Assembly (NCBI GenBank): GCA_963650135.1
Contig: CAVJLG010000021.1
Span: forward strand, 12,222-76,221
Origin: HGM13006 sp963650135
GTDB lineage: Bacteria > Bacillota > Clostridia > Oscillospirales > Oscillospiraceae
Reading direction: 5' to 3'
DNA length: 64,000 bases
The translations under genes and the position numbers were made by a program. The notes below the pieces were generated by a model. It was not told the origin of the DNA. It saw nothing but the letters and a program-made list of their open reading frames with translations, and made no database searches. Below are positions 41,053 through 49,734 of the stretch, one piece after another (within the stretch, counting starts at the first letter, position 1; every line of letters begins with the position of its first letter).

Positions 41053-41649
41053 ATGACAAATCGTCAGGCTGCCGCAGCCGAAACCCGCAAGCGCCTGGTG
41101 GCAGCCGCCAAAGATTTGATCTGTACCAAGGGGCTGTCCAATACTTCTGTGGAAGAAATCACCCAGACCTGCGGCGTCTCCAAGGGCACGTTTTACACCT
41201 ATTTTAAGCGGAAGGAAGACGTGGTGTTGGAGCTCAGTCAGGGGATGTTTCGGGAAATTCTGTCTGACGCCATGGCAGTTCCCGGCGGCATGCTCGCCCG
41301 GCTCCGGTTTTATATGATTCACTTTTCCGACTATATCGAAAAAGGCAGCGTCAAAATGGCCCAGGACTGGATCTGCAATGTCTCCCATCCGGATCTCTGC
41401 CAAGAGGGCATCAACAAGCTCCATCTGGATTCCTCTGCGCTGGAATCGCTGCTGTCCGTTGGCATCTCCGGCGGCGAGTTGATTGCATCCGCCCCGGCAA
41501 AGGAACTGGCCTATTGCCTTACCGAGGTGCTTTACGGTCAGCTGTTATGCTGGGTGCTCAGCGACGGCAGCTATAGCCTCCGGCAGCGCACCGAGCGCTA
41601 CTGTGAAACCGAATTAGAAGCATTTTTAACCCCCTATCTCATCTCTTGA
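41053..41649 (+). CDS. TetR-family transcriptional regulator
   Basis: A 198-residue regulator. The N-terminal helix-turn-helix reads TSVEEITQTCGVSKGTFYTY in the form NTSVEEITQTCGVSKGTFYT (about residues 32-51), followed by FKRKEDVVLEL. The helical C-terminal ligand-binding domain is not diagnostic. ATG 41053 has AAAGGAGGTGG. The aldo/keto reductase gene starts 14 bp after its stop, so both are probably one transcript and the regulator may sense a substrate or stress handled by that enzyme. Autorepression through the palindrome at 40999 is likely. Confidence 0.92.
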   Translation: MTNRQAAAAETRKRLVAAAKDLICTKGLSNTSVEEITQTCGVSKGTFYTYFKRKEDVVLELSQGMFREILSDAMAVPGGMLARLRFYMIHFSDYIEKGSVKMAQDWICNVSHPDLCQEGINKLHLDSSALESLLSVGISGGELIASAPAKELAYCLTEVLYGQLLCWVLSDGSYSLRQRTERYCETELEAFLTPYLIS

Positions 41650-41663
41650 AAGGAGCGTTTTTC

Positions 41664-42788
41664 ATGGCATACTTAGGAGAAAACATCAAGAAGCTGGGCT
41701 TTGGCCTGATGCGTCTGCCCCAGAAGGACGGGGTCATCGACGTAGAGCAGACCAAAGCCATGGTAGATCGGTTTATGGACGCCGGTTTTACCTATTTCGA
41801 CACCGCCTGGGCATACGCTGGCAGTGAAGACGCCATTCGTCAGGCTCTGGTAGAACGCTATCCCCGCGAGTCCTTCCAGCTGGCCACCAAAAATGCCGCA
41901 TGGATCAACTGTAAGACCCGGGAAGAGGCCATTTCCCAGTTCGACACCTCCCTCCGCCAGACCGGCGCAGGCTATTTTGACTTCTACCTGCTCCACAATC
42001 TGGGCGAAAGCCGCACCAAGTATTTCGATGATTTCGACCTTTGGACCTGGGTGCAGGAGAAAAAGGCAGAGGGCCTGATTCGTCATGCGGGCTTCTCCTT
42101 CCACTCCACCCCCGAAGAGCTGGACGCCATTCTCACCGCCCATCCGGAAATGGAGTTTGTGCAGCTCCAGATCAACTATGCCGACTGGGATTATCCCGCC
42201 GTACAGTCCCGCCGCTGCTATGAGGTTGCCCGTGCCCACGGGAAGCCTGTGATTATCATGGAGCCGGTCAAGGGCGGTATGCTGGCAAATCCCCCGGAAT
42301 CCGTACAGAAGATTCTCCGTTCCGCTGAGCCGGACATGTCCATCTCCTCCTGGGCCATTCGCTTCGCCGCCAATCTGGAGGGCGTAATTACCGTGCTCTC
42401 CGGTATGAGCAACGTGGCGCAGATGGAGGATAACCTCTCCTATATGAAGGACTTCACCGGCCTCACCGATGCAGAAAAAGAAACCCTCCAGGCTGCCCAG
42501 GACGAAATCCATCGGATTCCTATGGTGCCCTGTACCACCTGCAACTACTGCGCCAAGGTATGTCCCATGCACATCGGCATCTCCGGCACCTTCACTGCCA
42601 TGAACTATCTGACCCTGTATCACGACCTCCCCGCTGCCAAGCATCAGGAGGAGTGGCTGGTAGGCGGTCATGGCCTGAAGCCTGCCAACGAGTGCATCAA
42701 GTGCGGCAAGTGCGAGCAGGCATGTCCCCAGCACATCGCCATTCGGGATGAGCTGGAAAAGGCCCACGCGGCACTGTATCAGGCATAA
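41664..42788 (+). CDS. Aldo/keto reductase with C-terminal 4Fe-4S domain
   Basis: A 374-residue protein with an aldo/keto reductase barrel: KLGFGLMRLP at the start, FDTAWAYAGSEDAI (Asp/Tyr of the active site) and FYLLHNLGES, then VQLQINYADWD. Residues about 290-365 hold ferredoxin-like motifs CTTCNYCAKVCPMHI and CIKCGKCEQACPQHI. Such Fe-S aldo/keto reductases are frequent in anaerobes and have few assigned substrates. ATG 41664 has a GAAAGGAGC site. It is co-transcribed with tetR and ends at a strong terminator. Confidence 0.92.
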   Translation: MAYLGENIKKLGFGLMRLPQKDGVIDVEQTKAMVDRFMDAGFTYFDTAWAYAGSEDAIRQALVERYPRESFQLATKNAAWINCKTREEAISQFDTSLRQTGAGYFDFYLLHNLGESRTKYFDDFDLWTWVQEKKAEGLIRHAGFSFHSTPEELDAILTAHPEMEFVQLQINYADWDYPAVQSRRCYEVARAHGKPVIIMEPVKGGMLANPPESVQKILRSAEPDMSISSWAIRFAANLEGVITVLSGMSNVAQMEDNLSYMKDFTGLTDAEKETLQAAQDEIHRIPMVPCTTCNYCAKVCPMHIGISGTFTAMNYLTLYHDLPAAKHQEEWLVGGHGLKPANECIKCGKCEQACPQHIAIRDELEKAHAALYQA

Positions 42789-42794
42789 AATTTT

Positions 42795-42832
42795 CCCCGA
42801 CTGTGAGTTTATTTCACAGCCGGGGATTTTTT
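42795..42832. terminator. Terminator between convergent reductase and beta-helix genes
   Basis: The stem CCCCG-A-CTGTGA with TCACAG-C-CGGGG (42795-42825) is followed by ATTTTTT. It lies 7 bp after the reductase stop and 22 bp before the end of the opposing gene. Confidence 0.9.
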
Positions 42833-42846
42833 CTATTGATATGGAA

Positions 42847-44940
42847 TTATGCGGTTACTACGATCTCGCCGGTGTAGACCTTGCCAGCTTCAATTGCCAC
42901 AGCCTCGCCGCCGATGGTCACGGTGCCGTGGATGGCGCTGTCTGCCGAAACCTCCAGCCGAGTCAGATAGTTCTTGCCCACGGGCGTCCAAGTAGAACCG
43001 TTCTCCAGCTTCACCCAAACGCCGTTGTTGACGGTGGGAGCAGGCGTATTGGTAAGGCCGCCCAGCAGGGTTGCGTCCTTGCCGATGATGCAGCCCTTGG
43101 TGGGCGTGAGCTTCTCTTTGCCAATGACAATCAGGTTGCCCTGCTCGTCATAATCCGGGGTGAAGTAGAACTTCGGCTCGGGCATGGGAGGCATGCCCTC
43201 CATGGAAGGCATCTCGTCCATAGGCGGCATACCGGCCATATCCGGCGCACCCTCGCCCTCGGCAGGCATGGGAGGACCAAAGGAGGGCTTTTCCCACTTT
43301 CCTGCGATCTCCAGGCCGTCGCCATTCACAGGAATACCGCCGTACTCGTTGTTGCCATCCGCCAGATAATAGGAATAGCCGTTATGGGCCGCCACGGAGG
43401 AGGTCATAGCGCCCTTGATGTCGCAGTCCTTAAAGGTCAGGATCATATTCTGGCCCCACCAGAGCATGCCTTCGCCATTGGTTTCTACCGAAATGCTGTT
43501 ATAGAAGCCGCCTTCCAGCGCCGTGCCGTTTTTCTCGTTGCAGCCAGTGAAGGTCAGCTGCGGATCGGCAATCATGTTCTTTACATCAAACTTCCGGAAC
43601 AGCTTCTGATCCTTACGGTTATAGTCATAGGGATTGTACTTGGGGTCCTTCGCTACAGGAGCGGTCAGATCCAGCACCTCGGAGAACGCGGGGGTGCCCA
43701 TGCCGGGGTCATCACAGGTCATTAGCTGGGCAATCACGCCCTGCTCTGACCGGAACTTACTGTTCACCACATCGATGGCAGGGGTACAAGCCTTAATCAG
43801 GAACGCCGCGCCCTGGGTATGGAAGGTGGAATCCTTCACCTCGGTCACGCCGCACTCCGGCAGGGTCTTCGAAGTATCGTCCTCTGCGCCGGGCACATAG
43901 CGGACGTTATTGGTTTTATGATACATTACGCCATACTTGGTGGTGACGTTGCAGCCGTCATACCAGCCTGCGGAAGCGTGCTCATTGGCCACAACCGCCG
44001 CATAGGTCATGCCGTATTTCTTGGTGGCATAGTCATAGACCAGGCCGGTGTTGGGCAGTGCAGCCTTCAGCGCCTTGAATGCCTCGGAATCTGCGCCGTC
44101 ACCGATGGTGCAGCCATAGAAGCGGTTCCGGCAGCCGCCAATGGAATAGGTTGCGTAGCAGCTGGGGTCCTTGGAGCCCTCAGTGGTCACGTCGATAACG
44201 GAATCCTTCACCTGCATCTCAATGGCATAGGTGCCAAACTCCTTGGTGTCGCCGGTATCGTCTACCGAAAGAACGCCCCAGCCGTCAGACAGCAGCACGT
44301 CCTTGTCGTAATTCACATGGCTGTAGCCGTCGCACATGGTTGCCCGGGCGTGACCATCGGGGCTGATGCCCAGCATCCAGGGGCAGGAGCTCATGCCCTC
44401 GGCTGCTAGCTCATACTTCGAGCCGTTGGCCTTGATGTAGGAGTTCTTCACATTTACCGTGAGGTTGTCCTCAGGATGGCTGCCGCCTGCAAACACGCCA
44501 TGGCGCACCGCACCGGCGCCCTCAAATACATAGCCGTCCACATCCAGCTTCGTCTTGCCATAGCCAGCCACACCGGCGCCAAAGCCCTTGAAGTCGTTGC
44601 CGCCGGAGCCGTCTGCGGTCATAGTGAGATTCTTAACCGTAAAGTCGGTATCATTGACCATCACGCCGTTAAAATACTGGTTGTCAGAGTCAATCACGCC
44701 GCCGGTAATGCCCTTGCCGTCAAAGGTTCCGCCGGTAATCGCAGCGGTAACGGACTGATGCTCCTGCACCTTGCCGCCGTCTACAAACAGCGCGGTACGA
44801 TAATTGCTGCTGCCCTTGGTCATGCCACCGGCATAGAGCCCCGTTTCCGGCGCAATGGGGTCTGTCTCATACAAAACTGCGCCGGGCGTTCCCTCCGGCA
44901 CCTCTTTTCCTTCCAGCAGATACGTCTTCAGCTTTTCCAT
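42847..44940 (-). CDS. Large parallel beta-helix-like protein without signal peptide
   Basis: A 697-residue protein beginning MEKLKTYLLEGKEVPEGTPG, with no signal sequence, membrane helix or LPXTG. The body has repeated short beta units rich in Asn, Asp, Gly and Ser (AAITGGTFDGKGITGGVIDS, DFTVKNLTMTADGSGG), as in pectate-lyase-like beta-helices. Residues about 575-615 form a Met/Pro-rich insertion (PPMPAEGEGAPDMAGMPPMD). ATG 44940 has GAAAGGAG; the longer frame covers the promoter. I know related proteins from clostridia only as hypotheticals. No catalytic residues can be assigned; a sugar-binding, adhesin or shell function would each need export by an unknown route. Confidence 0.7.
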   Translation of the reverse strand: MEKLKTYLLEGKEVPEGTPGAVLYETDPIAPETGLYAGGMTKGSSNYRTALFVDGGKVQEHQSVTAAITGGTFDGKGITGGVIDSDNQYFNGVMVNDTDFTVKNLTMTADGSGGNDFKGFGAGVAGYGKTKLDVDGYVFEGAGAVRHGVFAGGSHPEDNLTVNVKNSYIKANGSKYELAAEGMSSCPWMLGISPDGHARATMCDGYSHVNYDKDVLLSDGWGVLSVDDTGDTKEFGTYAIEMQVKDSVIDVTTEGSKDPSCYATYSIGGCRNRFYGCTIGDGADSEAFKALKAALPNTGLVYDYATKKYGMTYAAVVANEHASAGWYDGCNVTTKYGVMYHKTNNVRYVPGAEDDTSKTLPECGVTEVKDSTFHTQGAAFLIKACTPAIDVVNSKFRSEQGVIAQLMTCDDPGMGTPAFSEVLDLTAPVAKDPKYNPYDYNRKDQKLFRKFDVKNMIADPQLTFTGCNEKNGTALEGGFYNSISVETNGEGMLWWGQNMILTFKDCDIKGAMTSSVAAHNGYSYYLADGNNEYGGIPVNGDGLEIAGKWEKPSFGPPMPAEGEGAPDMAGMPPMDEMPSMEGMPPMPEPKFYFTPDYDEQGNLIVIGKEKLTPTKGCIIGKDATLLGGLTNTPAPTVNNGVWVKLENGSTWTPVGKNYLTRLEVSADSAIHGTVTIGGEAVAIEAGKVYTGEIVVTA

Positions 44941-44995
44941 GGTGAAAATCTCCTTTCGCGGGCACATTTGCCCAGTGCCCCAGATTGTTATTTCT

Positions 44996-45043
44996 ATTAT
45001 ATCGGCCATCCGATGCTCCGTCAATTCTTTCGGAGTCAAACTG
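44996..45043 (-). promoter_or_regulatory. Promoter of the beta-helix gene with tetR-operator-like half site
   Basis: Minus strand TTGACG (45019-45024), a 17-bp spacer and TATAAT (44996-45001). Just upstream the minus strand reads TTTGACTCCGAAAG, which shares TTGACTCCG with one half of the palindrome in front of tetR (40999-41015). CTCCG and CGGAG arms (about 45015-45038) form a loose inverted repeat over the -35 box. Confidence 0.6.
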
Positions 45044-45189
45044 TCCAAATCCAACGAAACAGCACATTCCGAACATTCCTTGCTGCCCGATTCCCCCCGG
45101 AATTTTATTGGAATGACCGTTGCATAACCAGGATACTTATGCTATACTTTGGGGACGAAAACAATTTTGGCAACAGCGAGGAATCTCCT

Positions 45190-45876
45190 ATGGAACATAC
45201 AAGCATCGTGGACTATCGGGATCTGAACTTTCGCACCCTGAACGAGCCGCGGTATTCCCATCTGAAGCTCCTTTTGTTCTGGCCCAGCTTCGGCATTGTC
45301 TTTTATATTCTCGAACGAGTATGGATTCGGGACAGCTATCACATTATGTCCTGCCCTCTTGACAGCCATATTCCCTTCTGCGAGTGGTTTGTGATTCCCT
45401 ACTTTTTCTGGTTTCTGTTTCTCATCGGCATGCACATTTATACGCTGCTGTATGACGTCCCCACGTTTCGAAAGTTTATCCGCTATCTCGCCATCACCTA
45501 TTGGGCGTCGGTAGCGGTCTACATTCTGTTTCCCAACTGTCAGGAATTCCGGCCTGTGGAATTCGCCCGGGACAACTGGATGGTGCATGTGGTACAATTT
45601 CTCTACAGCTTTGACACCAACACCAACGTCTGTCCCTCGCTCCATGTGGTGGGCTCCATGGCCGTAATGTTTGCCGCATGGAACAGTCGGCATTTCTCCA
45701 CCCTTCCCTGGAAGATCGTCTTCGGTGTGGCCGCATTTCTGATCTCCATCTCCACAATTTTTCTCCGGCAGCATTCCGTGCTGGACCTGTTGGCGGCGCT
45801 GCCCATCTGCTTCATCGCCTATTACATTGTTTACCGTGCGCCGGAAAAGAAAAAGCAAGCCGCAGCGGAACCCTAA
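45190..45876 (+). CDS. PAP2-family membrane phosphatase
   Basis: A 228-residue protein with about six membrane helices. It has the PAP2 motifs CPSLHVVGS (PSxH, about residues 150-158) and RQHSVLD (SRxxxxxHxxxD-type, about 193-199), the phosphatidic acid phosphatase / undecaprenyl-pyrophosphate phosphatase active site. Many such clostridial proteins act on lipid phosphates or inositol-phosphoceramide-like lipids. ATG 45190 has a GAGGAAT site and an extended -10 (TGC-TATACT, near 45140) lies upstream; the much longer open frame is antisense to the beta-helix gene. The substrate is not known. Confidence 0.85.
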   Translation: MEHTSIVDYRDLNFRTLNEPRYSHLKLLLFWPSFGIVFYILERVWIRDSYHIMSCPLDSHIPFCEWFVIPYFFWFLFLIGMHIYTLLYDVPTFRKFIRYLAITYWASVAVYILFPNCQEFRPVEFARDNWMVHVVQFLYSFDTNTNVCPSLHVVGSMAVMFAAWNSRHFSTLPWKIVFGVAAFLISISTIFLRQHSVLDLLAALPICFIAYYIVYRAPEKKKQAAAEP

Positions 45877-45887
45877 TCGCATCACTT

Positions 45888-45921
45888 CCCCCTGTTTTCT
45901 TCGTGAAAGCAGGGGGCATTT
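45888..45921 (+). terminator. Terminator of the PAP2 gene
   Basis: A CCCCCTG...CAGGGGG stem extended by TTTC/GAAA (45888-45916), followed by CATTTTTC. Confidence 0.85.
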
Positions 45922-45950
45922 TTCATTACGGATACGAAACATTAACTTTT

Positions 45951-45976
45951 AGACCACCTTTGGGCGGTCTTTTTTC
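45951..45976 (+). terminator. Second terminator-like hairpin
   Basis: AGACCACC-TTTG-GGCGGTCT (one mismatch) followed by TTTTTTCG. It is in tandem with the PAP2 terminator, and no gene lies between them. Confidence 0.6.
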
Positions 45977-46034
45977 GTTTTTCAACCAAATGTCCTCTCA
46001 CATTTCAAAACTATTAAGAATAGAAAAACAATAG

Positions 46035-46063
46035 TTGAAATTCAAATCAACTTGTACTATAAT
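46035..46063 (+). promoter_or_regulatory. Promoter of the sugar ABC transporter operon
   Basis: TTGAAA (46035-46040), a 17-bp spacer and TATAAT (46058-46063), 62 bp before the first start codon. Confidence 0.8.
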
Positions 46064-46125
46064 GTCCGTAGATTTGAAAGGTCTTTTGGCAAAATTGCCG
46101 GAATACCAGATTGGAGGTATCCAAA

Positions 46126-47661
46126 TTGCCTGAAGTGAAAACCATCATCCAATGCCAGGACATCGTAAAGGTTTTCCCCGGTGTTCGCGCGCTGGACGGC
46201 GTGTCCTTTGACATCCGTGAGGGCGAGGTGCATTCCCTGTGCGGCGAAAACGGCGCAGGAAAGTCCACCTTGATTAAGGTCCTAACCGGTGTCCATGCCC
46301 CCGATGGCGGAAAATATCTCATCGACGGTCAGGAAGTCCACCTGAAAAGCACCCAAGAGGGCATTGCATTGGGCGTCTCCTGCGTGTATCAGGAGCTTTC
46401 CATTGCCCCGCAGCTGGACGTTGCAAAAAACCTGTTCATTGGCAACCTGCCCATGAAAGGCGGCTTGGTGGACCACAAAACCCTCTACCGCCGCACCGCC
46501 GAAATTCTGTCGGAGCTGGACCTGAACGTATCACCCAAAACCATCGCCGGTGATCTGTCGGTGGGCCAGCAGCAGATGCTGGAAATTGGGCGCGCATTGA
46601 CCCGCAACGCCCGGGTGATTATCATGGACGAGCCCACCTCTTCCCTGTCTGAGTCCGAAACCGAAACGCTGTTCGAGGTCATCAAAAAGCTCACCGCAAA
46701 GAATATTGCAGTGGTGTACATCTCCCATAAGCTCGACGAAGTAATGTACCTGTCCAACCGCATTACGGTCATCCGCGACGGTAAAAACATCGTCAGCCGG
46801 GACAAAACCGAGTTCACCCAGGATCAGCTGATTGCCAGCATGATTGGCCGCCCGCTCCAGCACCTGTATCAGAAGGAGCCCGCAGAAATTGGCGAAACCA
46901 TGTTGGAGGTTAAAAATCTCACCCGCAAGGGCGTGTTCCAGGACATCTCCTTCTCGGTCCGCAAAGGCGAAGTGGTCGGCTTCTTCGGATTGGTAGGCGC
47001 AGGCCGCAGCGAGATTATGCGCGCCATCTTCGGTGTGGATAAATATCAAAGCGGTGAAGTCATTCTGGACGGGAAAAAGCTCCGGGGCGGTGATCCTGCC
47101 GCAGCCATTCGGGCCGGCATCGGCTTCTGCACCGAGGACCGTAAAAAAGAAGGTCTGGCCCTGAAGCTCTCCATTCTGCTGAACATGACGCTGGTTCGCC
47201 TCCCCCTGCTGTCGAAGCTGGGCGTAATCAATCGTGCAAAGCAGCGTGCCGCAGCCGACGAGTATATGGAGTCCATCTCCATCAAAGCGCCCTCGGTCCA
47301 TCAGCTGGTGGGCAACCTGTCCGGCGGCAACCAGCAGAAGGTCGTGGTTGCCAAGTGGCTGATGATGCATCCCAAGGTGCTCATTGTAGACGAGCCCACC
47401 CGCGGTATCGACGTAGGCTCCAAGTCCGAGATTTACGGTCTATTGTCTGACCTTGCCAAGCAGGGCATGGCGATCATCGTGGTTTCCTCGGAAATTGAGG
47501 AGATTATGGGCGTCTGCGACAGTGTGGTCACCATTTCCGAAGGCAAAAAGACCGCACAGCTGACCATCAACGATCAGCTCACCCGGGAGCAGGTGCTCTC
47601 CTGTGCCCTGGGCAGCAAGCCAGATTGGGCAATCCCCGGAAAGGACGGTGAAGCACAGTGA
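46126..47661 (+). CDS. Sugar ABC transporter ATPase (RbsA/MglA type)
   Basis: A 511-residue ATPase with two nucleotide-binding domains. The first has Walker A GENGAGKST, signature LSVGQQQ and Walker B VIIMDEPTSSLS. The second has a degenerate Walker A GLVGAGRSE, signature LSGGNQQ and Walker B VLIVDEPTRGID. This is the standard form of CUT2 carbohydrate importers for ribose, galactose, xylose or autoinducer-2. The start is TTG 46126, 8 bp after GGAGG; the TTG at 46111 overlaps that site. First gene of a four-gene importer operon, with its stop overlapping the permease GTG. Confidence 0.93.
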   Translation: MPEVKTIIQCQDIVKVFPGVRALDGVSFDIREGEVHSLCGENGAGKSTLIKVLTGVHAPDGGKYLIDGQEVHLKSTQEGIALGVSCVYQELSIAPQLDVAKNLFIGNLPMKGGLVDHKTLYRRTAEILSELDLNVSPKTIAGDLSVGQQQMLEIGRALTRNARVIIMDEPTSSLSESETETLFEVIKKLTAKNIAVVYISHKLDEVMYLSNRITVIRDGKNIVSRDKTEFTQDQLIASMIGRPLQHLYQKEPAEIGETMLEVKNLTRKGVFQDISFSVRKGEVVGFFGLVGAGRSEIMRAIFGVDKYQSGEVILDGKKLRGGDPAAAIRAGIGFCTEDRKKEGLALKLSILLNMTLVRLPLLSKLGVINRAKQRAAADEYMESISIKAPSVHQLVGNLSGGNQQKVVVAKWLMMHPKVLIVDEPTRGIDVGSKSEIYGLLSDLAKQGMAIIVVSSEIEEIMGVCDSVVTISEGKKTAQLTINDQLTREQVLSCALGSKPDWAIPGKDGEAQ

Positions 47662-48677
47662 GCAAGACAAATTCCAAGGACAGCCGCTCCCTGTGGAGCC
47701 GGTTCATGAGCCTTAACGGCGCGGCTATGTTCATCGCCATGGTGATTATCATCATACTCTTTGAGATTATCCTGACCATCACCAAAGGCAGCGCGGGCCT
47801 GTCCTTCATTACCCCCACCAACCTCTTTAGTATTCTCCGCCAGCAGGCCTACACCGGCATCATCGCCTTTGGCCTGACCCTGGTGATGATTACCGGCAAC
47901 ATTGACCTGAGCGTGGGCAGCATGCTGACCTTCCTCTGCTGCGTCTGCGCCAAGATCATGATGGGCACCGACAACGGCCTGCTTGGCATCTTCGGCACCA
48001 TTGCAGCTGGCGCCATCTGCGGTCTGGTCAACGGTGTGCTCGTCAGCTATGTGAAGCTGAACTCCTTCATCACCACCCTGGGCACCAGCTCCATCTTTAC
48101 GGCGCTGGCGCTGCGGATTTCCTCCGGTACCGTTCTGGTCATCCCGGATAACTGCGATCCTCTGTTCCAGGCCGTGGGTATTACCTCCTTTGGCCCGGTA
48201 CATATTCTCATTGTTTGGTTTGTGATTGTCGCAGTGGTGCTGGGCCTGCTGCTAAGCCGCACGGTTTATGGTCAGCAGCTCTATACCATCGGCTCCAACC
48301 CGGTGGCAGCCCGCTTCTCCGGCATTCGTGCCAAGCGCAACACCACCGTCAGCTATATCATCACCGGCCTTTGCGTTGGCCTGGCCGCTGTGCTGATGAT
48401 GGCAAACGTCAAGAGCTCCAATCCCCAGGCCTCCAACGGTAAGGAAATGGAGATCATTCTGGCCGTTGTGCTGGGCGGCGTATCCGTCACCGGCGGCAAG
48501 GGCTCCGTATGGGGCAGCATCATTGGTGTCCTGTTCTATGGCGTTCTGTCCGCAGGCTTCACCCAACTGAACCTCTCCACCTATGTCCAGTGGGTGATTA
48601 TGGGTGTGATTATGGTCACTGCACTGTCCATTGACGTGCTGAAGGAAAGGGGGATCAAGCTGTGGAAAAAGAAATAA
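47658..48677 (+). CDS. Sugar ABC transporter permease 1
   Basis: A 339-residue membrane protein of the RbsC/BPD_transp_2 family with about ten helices. VMITGNIDLSVGSML is the conserved segment of this permease class, and LGGVSVTGGKGSVWG is the EAA-like coupling region. It starts with GTG overlapping the ATPase stop (GTGA), so the two are coupled. The operon has two different permeases, suggesting a heterodimeric channel. The substrate is not fixed by sequence. Confidence 0.92.
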   Translation: MSKTNSKDSRSLWSRFMSLNGAAMFIAMVIIIILFEIILTITKGSAGLSFITPTNLFSILRQQAYTGIIAFGLTLVMITGNIDLSVGSMLTFLCCVCAKIMMGTDNGLLGIFGTIAAGAICGLVNGVLVSYVKLNSFITTLGTSSIFTALALRISSGTVLVIPDNCDPLFQAVGITSFGPVHILIVWFVIVAVVLGLLLSRTVYGQQLYTIGSNPVAARFSGIRAKRNTTVSYIITGLCVGLAAVLMMANVKSSNPQASNGKEMEIILAVVLGGVSVTGGKGSVWGSIIGVLFYGVLSAGFTQLNLSTYVQWVIMGVIMVTALSIDVLKERGIKLWKKK

Positions 48678-49654
48678 AGCGCAACCAAGCCATCCGCATG
48701 ATAAAGGACAATAACTCCGTGCTGATTCTTGCAGTGCTTCTGGCAGTTTGCTTCCTGTTTGTAGACGGTTACAAAAACGGCTTCTACAACGTCATTGTAT
48801 ACTCCAGCATCTATGGCGTGATTTGCCTGGGTCTGGGCCTGGTGATGATTACCGGCAACATTGACCTGTCCGTGGGCTTCCAGGCCGGTCTGGCTGGCGT
48901 TACCACCGTTTTGAGCTTCAATGCGGTCTATGCTGCCACTGGCGGCAACAGTACCATGTCCTTGATTATCTCCATTGTGGTTGCCCTGATTACCGGCGCA
49001 CTCACCGGACTGCTTAACGGCTTTGTGGTTGCAAAAATCGGCGTTTCTCCGCTGATCGCCACCATCGCCACCAACTATCTGTTCAAGGGCTTGGTCTTCA
49101 ACTTCGCACAGAGCTCCTTTGCACCCACCGATGCCGACGCGGTAAAGGTCATTGCAAAGACAAAGCTCTTCGGCCTCCGCTGGCTGACCCCCTCGGTGAT
49201 TATCTTTGTGGTCATCGTGATTCTGCTGGGTCTGTGGATGTATAAGACCAAGTTCGGCAACCGTCTCCATGTGGTAGGCGATAACCCCGAGGCCGCTTCC
49301 TACTCCGGTATCAGCGTCACCAAAACCGTGCTGGTTACCTACATTCTCTGTGGCGTTCTGGCTGCGGTATCCGGGTTCCTGATGGTGTCCTTCGACGGCT
49401 ATACCATCTACACCCAGGGCAACTCCCTGTCCACCTTCCCCATCTCCTGCTGCGTCATCGGCGGCATTAAGATGGCGGGCGGCAAGGGCACCGTGGTCCA
49501 TATGCTGCTGGGCGTACTCATTATGCGCGCCATCTCCACCATGATGAGCGTCATGTTCCTGAGCACCGATATGATCAACCTCATTACCGGTATTCTGTTG
49601 GTCGCCGTGCTGATTATCGACCGGTTCACCAGCACCAAGTCCGCAGACGAATAG
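48662..49654 (+). CDS. Sugar ABC transporter permease 2
   Basis: A 330-residue paralogue of the preceding permease, with VMITGNIDLSVGFQAGLAGV and the coupling region IGGIKMAGGKGTVVHM. It starts with GTG 48662, 16 nt inside the end of permease 1, another coupled junction. The N-terminal part is more diverged than the core. Paired with permease 1 it would form the membrane pore of the importer. Confidence 0.92.
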   Translation: MEKEIKRNQAIRMIKDNNSVLILAVLLAVCFLFVDGYKNGFYNVIVYSSIYGVICLGLGLVMITGNIDLSVGFQAGLAGVTTVLSFNAVYAATGGNSTMSLIISIVVALITGALTGLLNGFVVAKIGVSPLIATIATNYLFKGLVFNFAQSSFAPTDADAVKVIAKTKLFGLRWLTPSVIIFVVIVILLGLWMYKTKFGNRLHVVGDNPEAASYSGISVTKTVLVTYILCGVLAAVSGFLMVSFDGYTIYTQGNSLSTFPISCCVIGGIKMAGGKGTVVHMLLGVLIMRAISTMMSVMFLSTDMINLITGILLVAVLIIDRFTSTKSADE

Positions 49655-49734
49655 TCTCGTTGGTTTTCCCTTGGATTTAGGGATCATCATAAACATCGGA
49701 GGCACCGCCTCCCCCTTTGAAAGGATGAAATGAT

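Noticed and set aside
45029..45043. Full TetR operator before the beta-helix gene
   Set aside because: Only one half (TTGACTCCG) is conserved; it is reported as a weak lead, not as an operator feature of its own.
44476..45189. Long open frame extending the PAP2 gene upstream
   Set aside because: It is antisense to the beta-helix gene and crosses both promoters; the real start at 45190 has a ribosome site.
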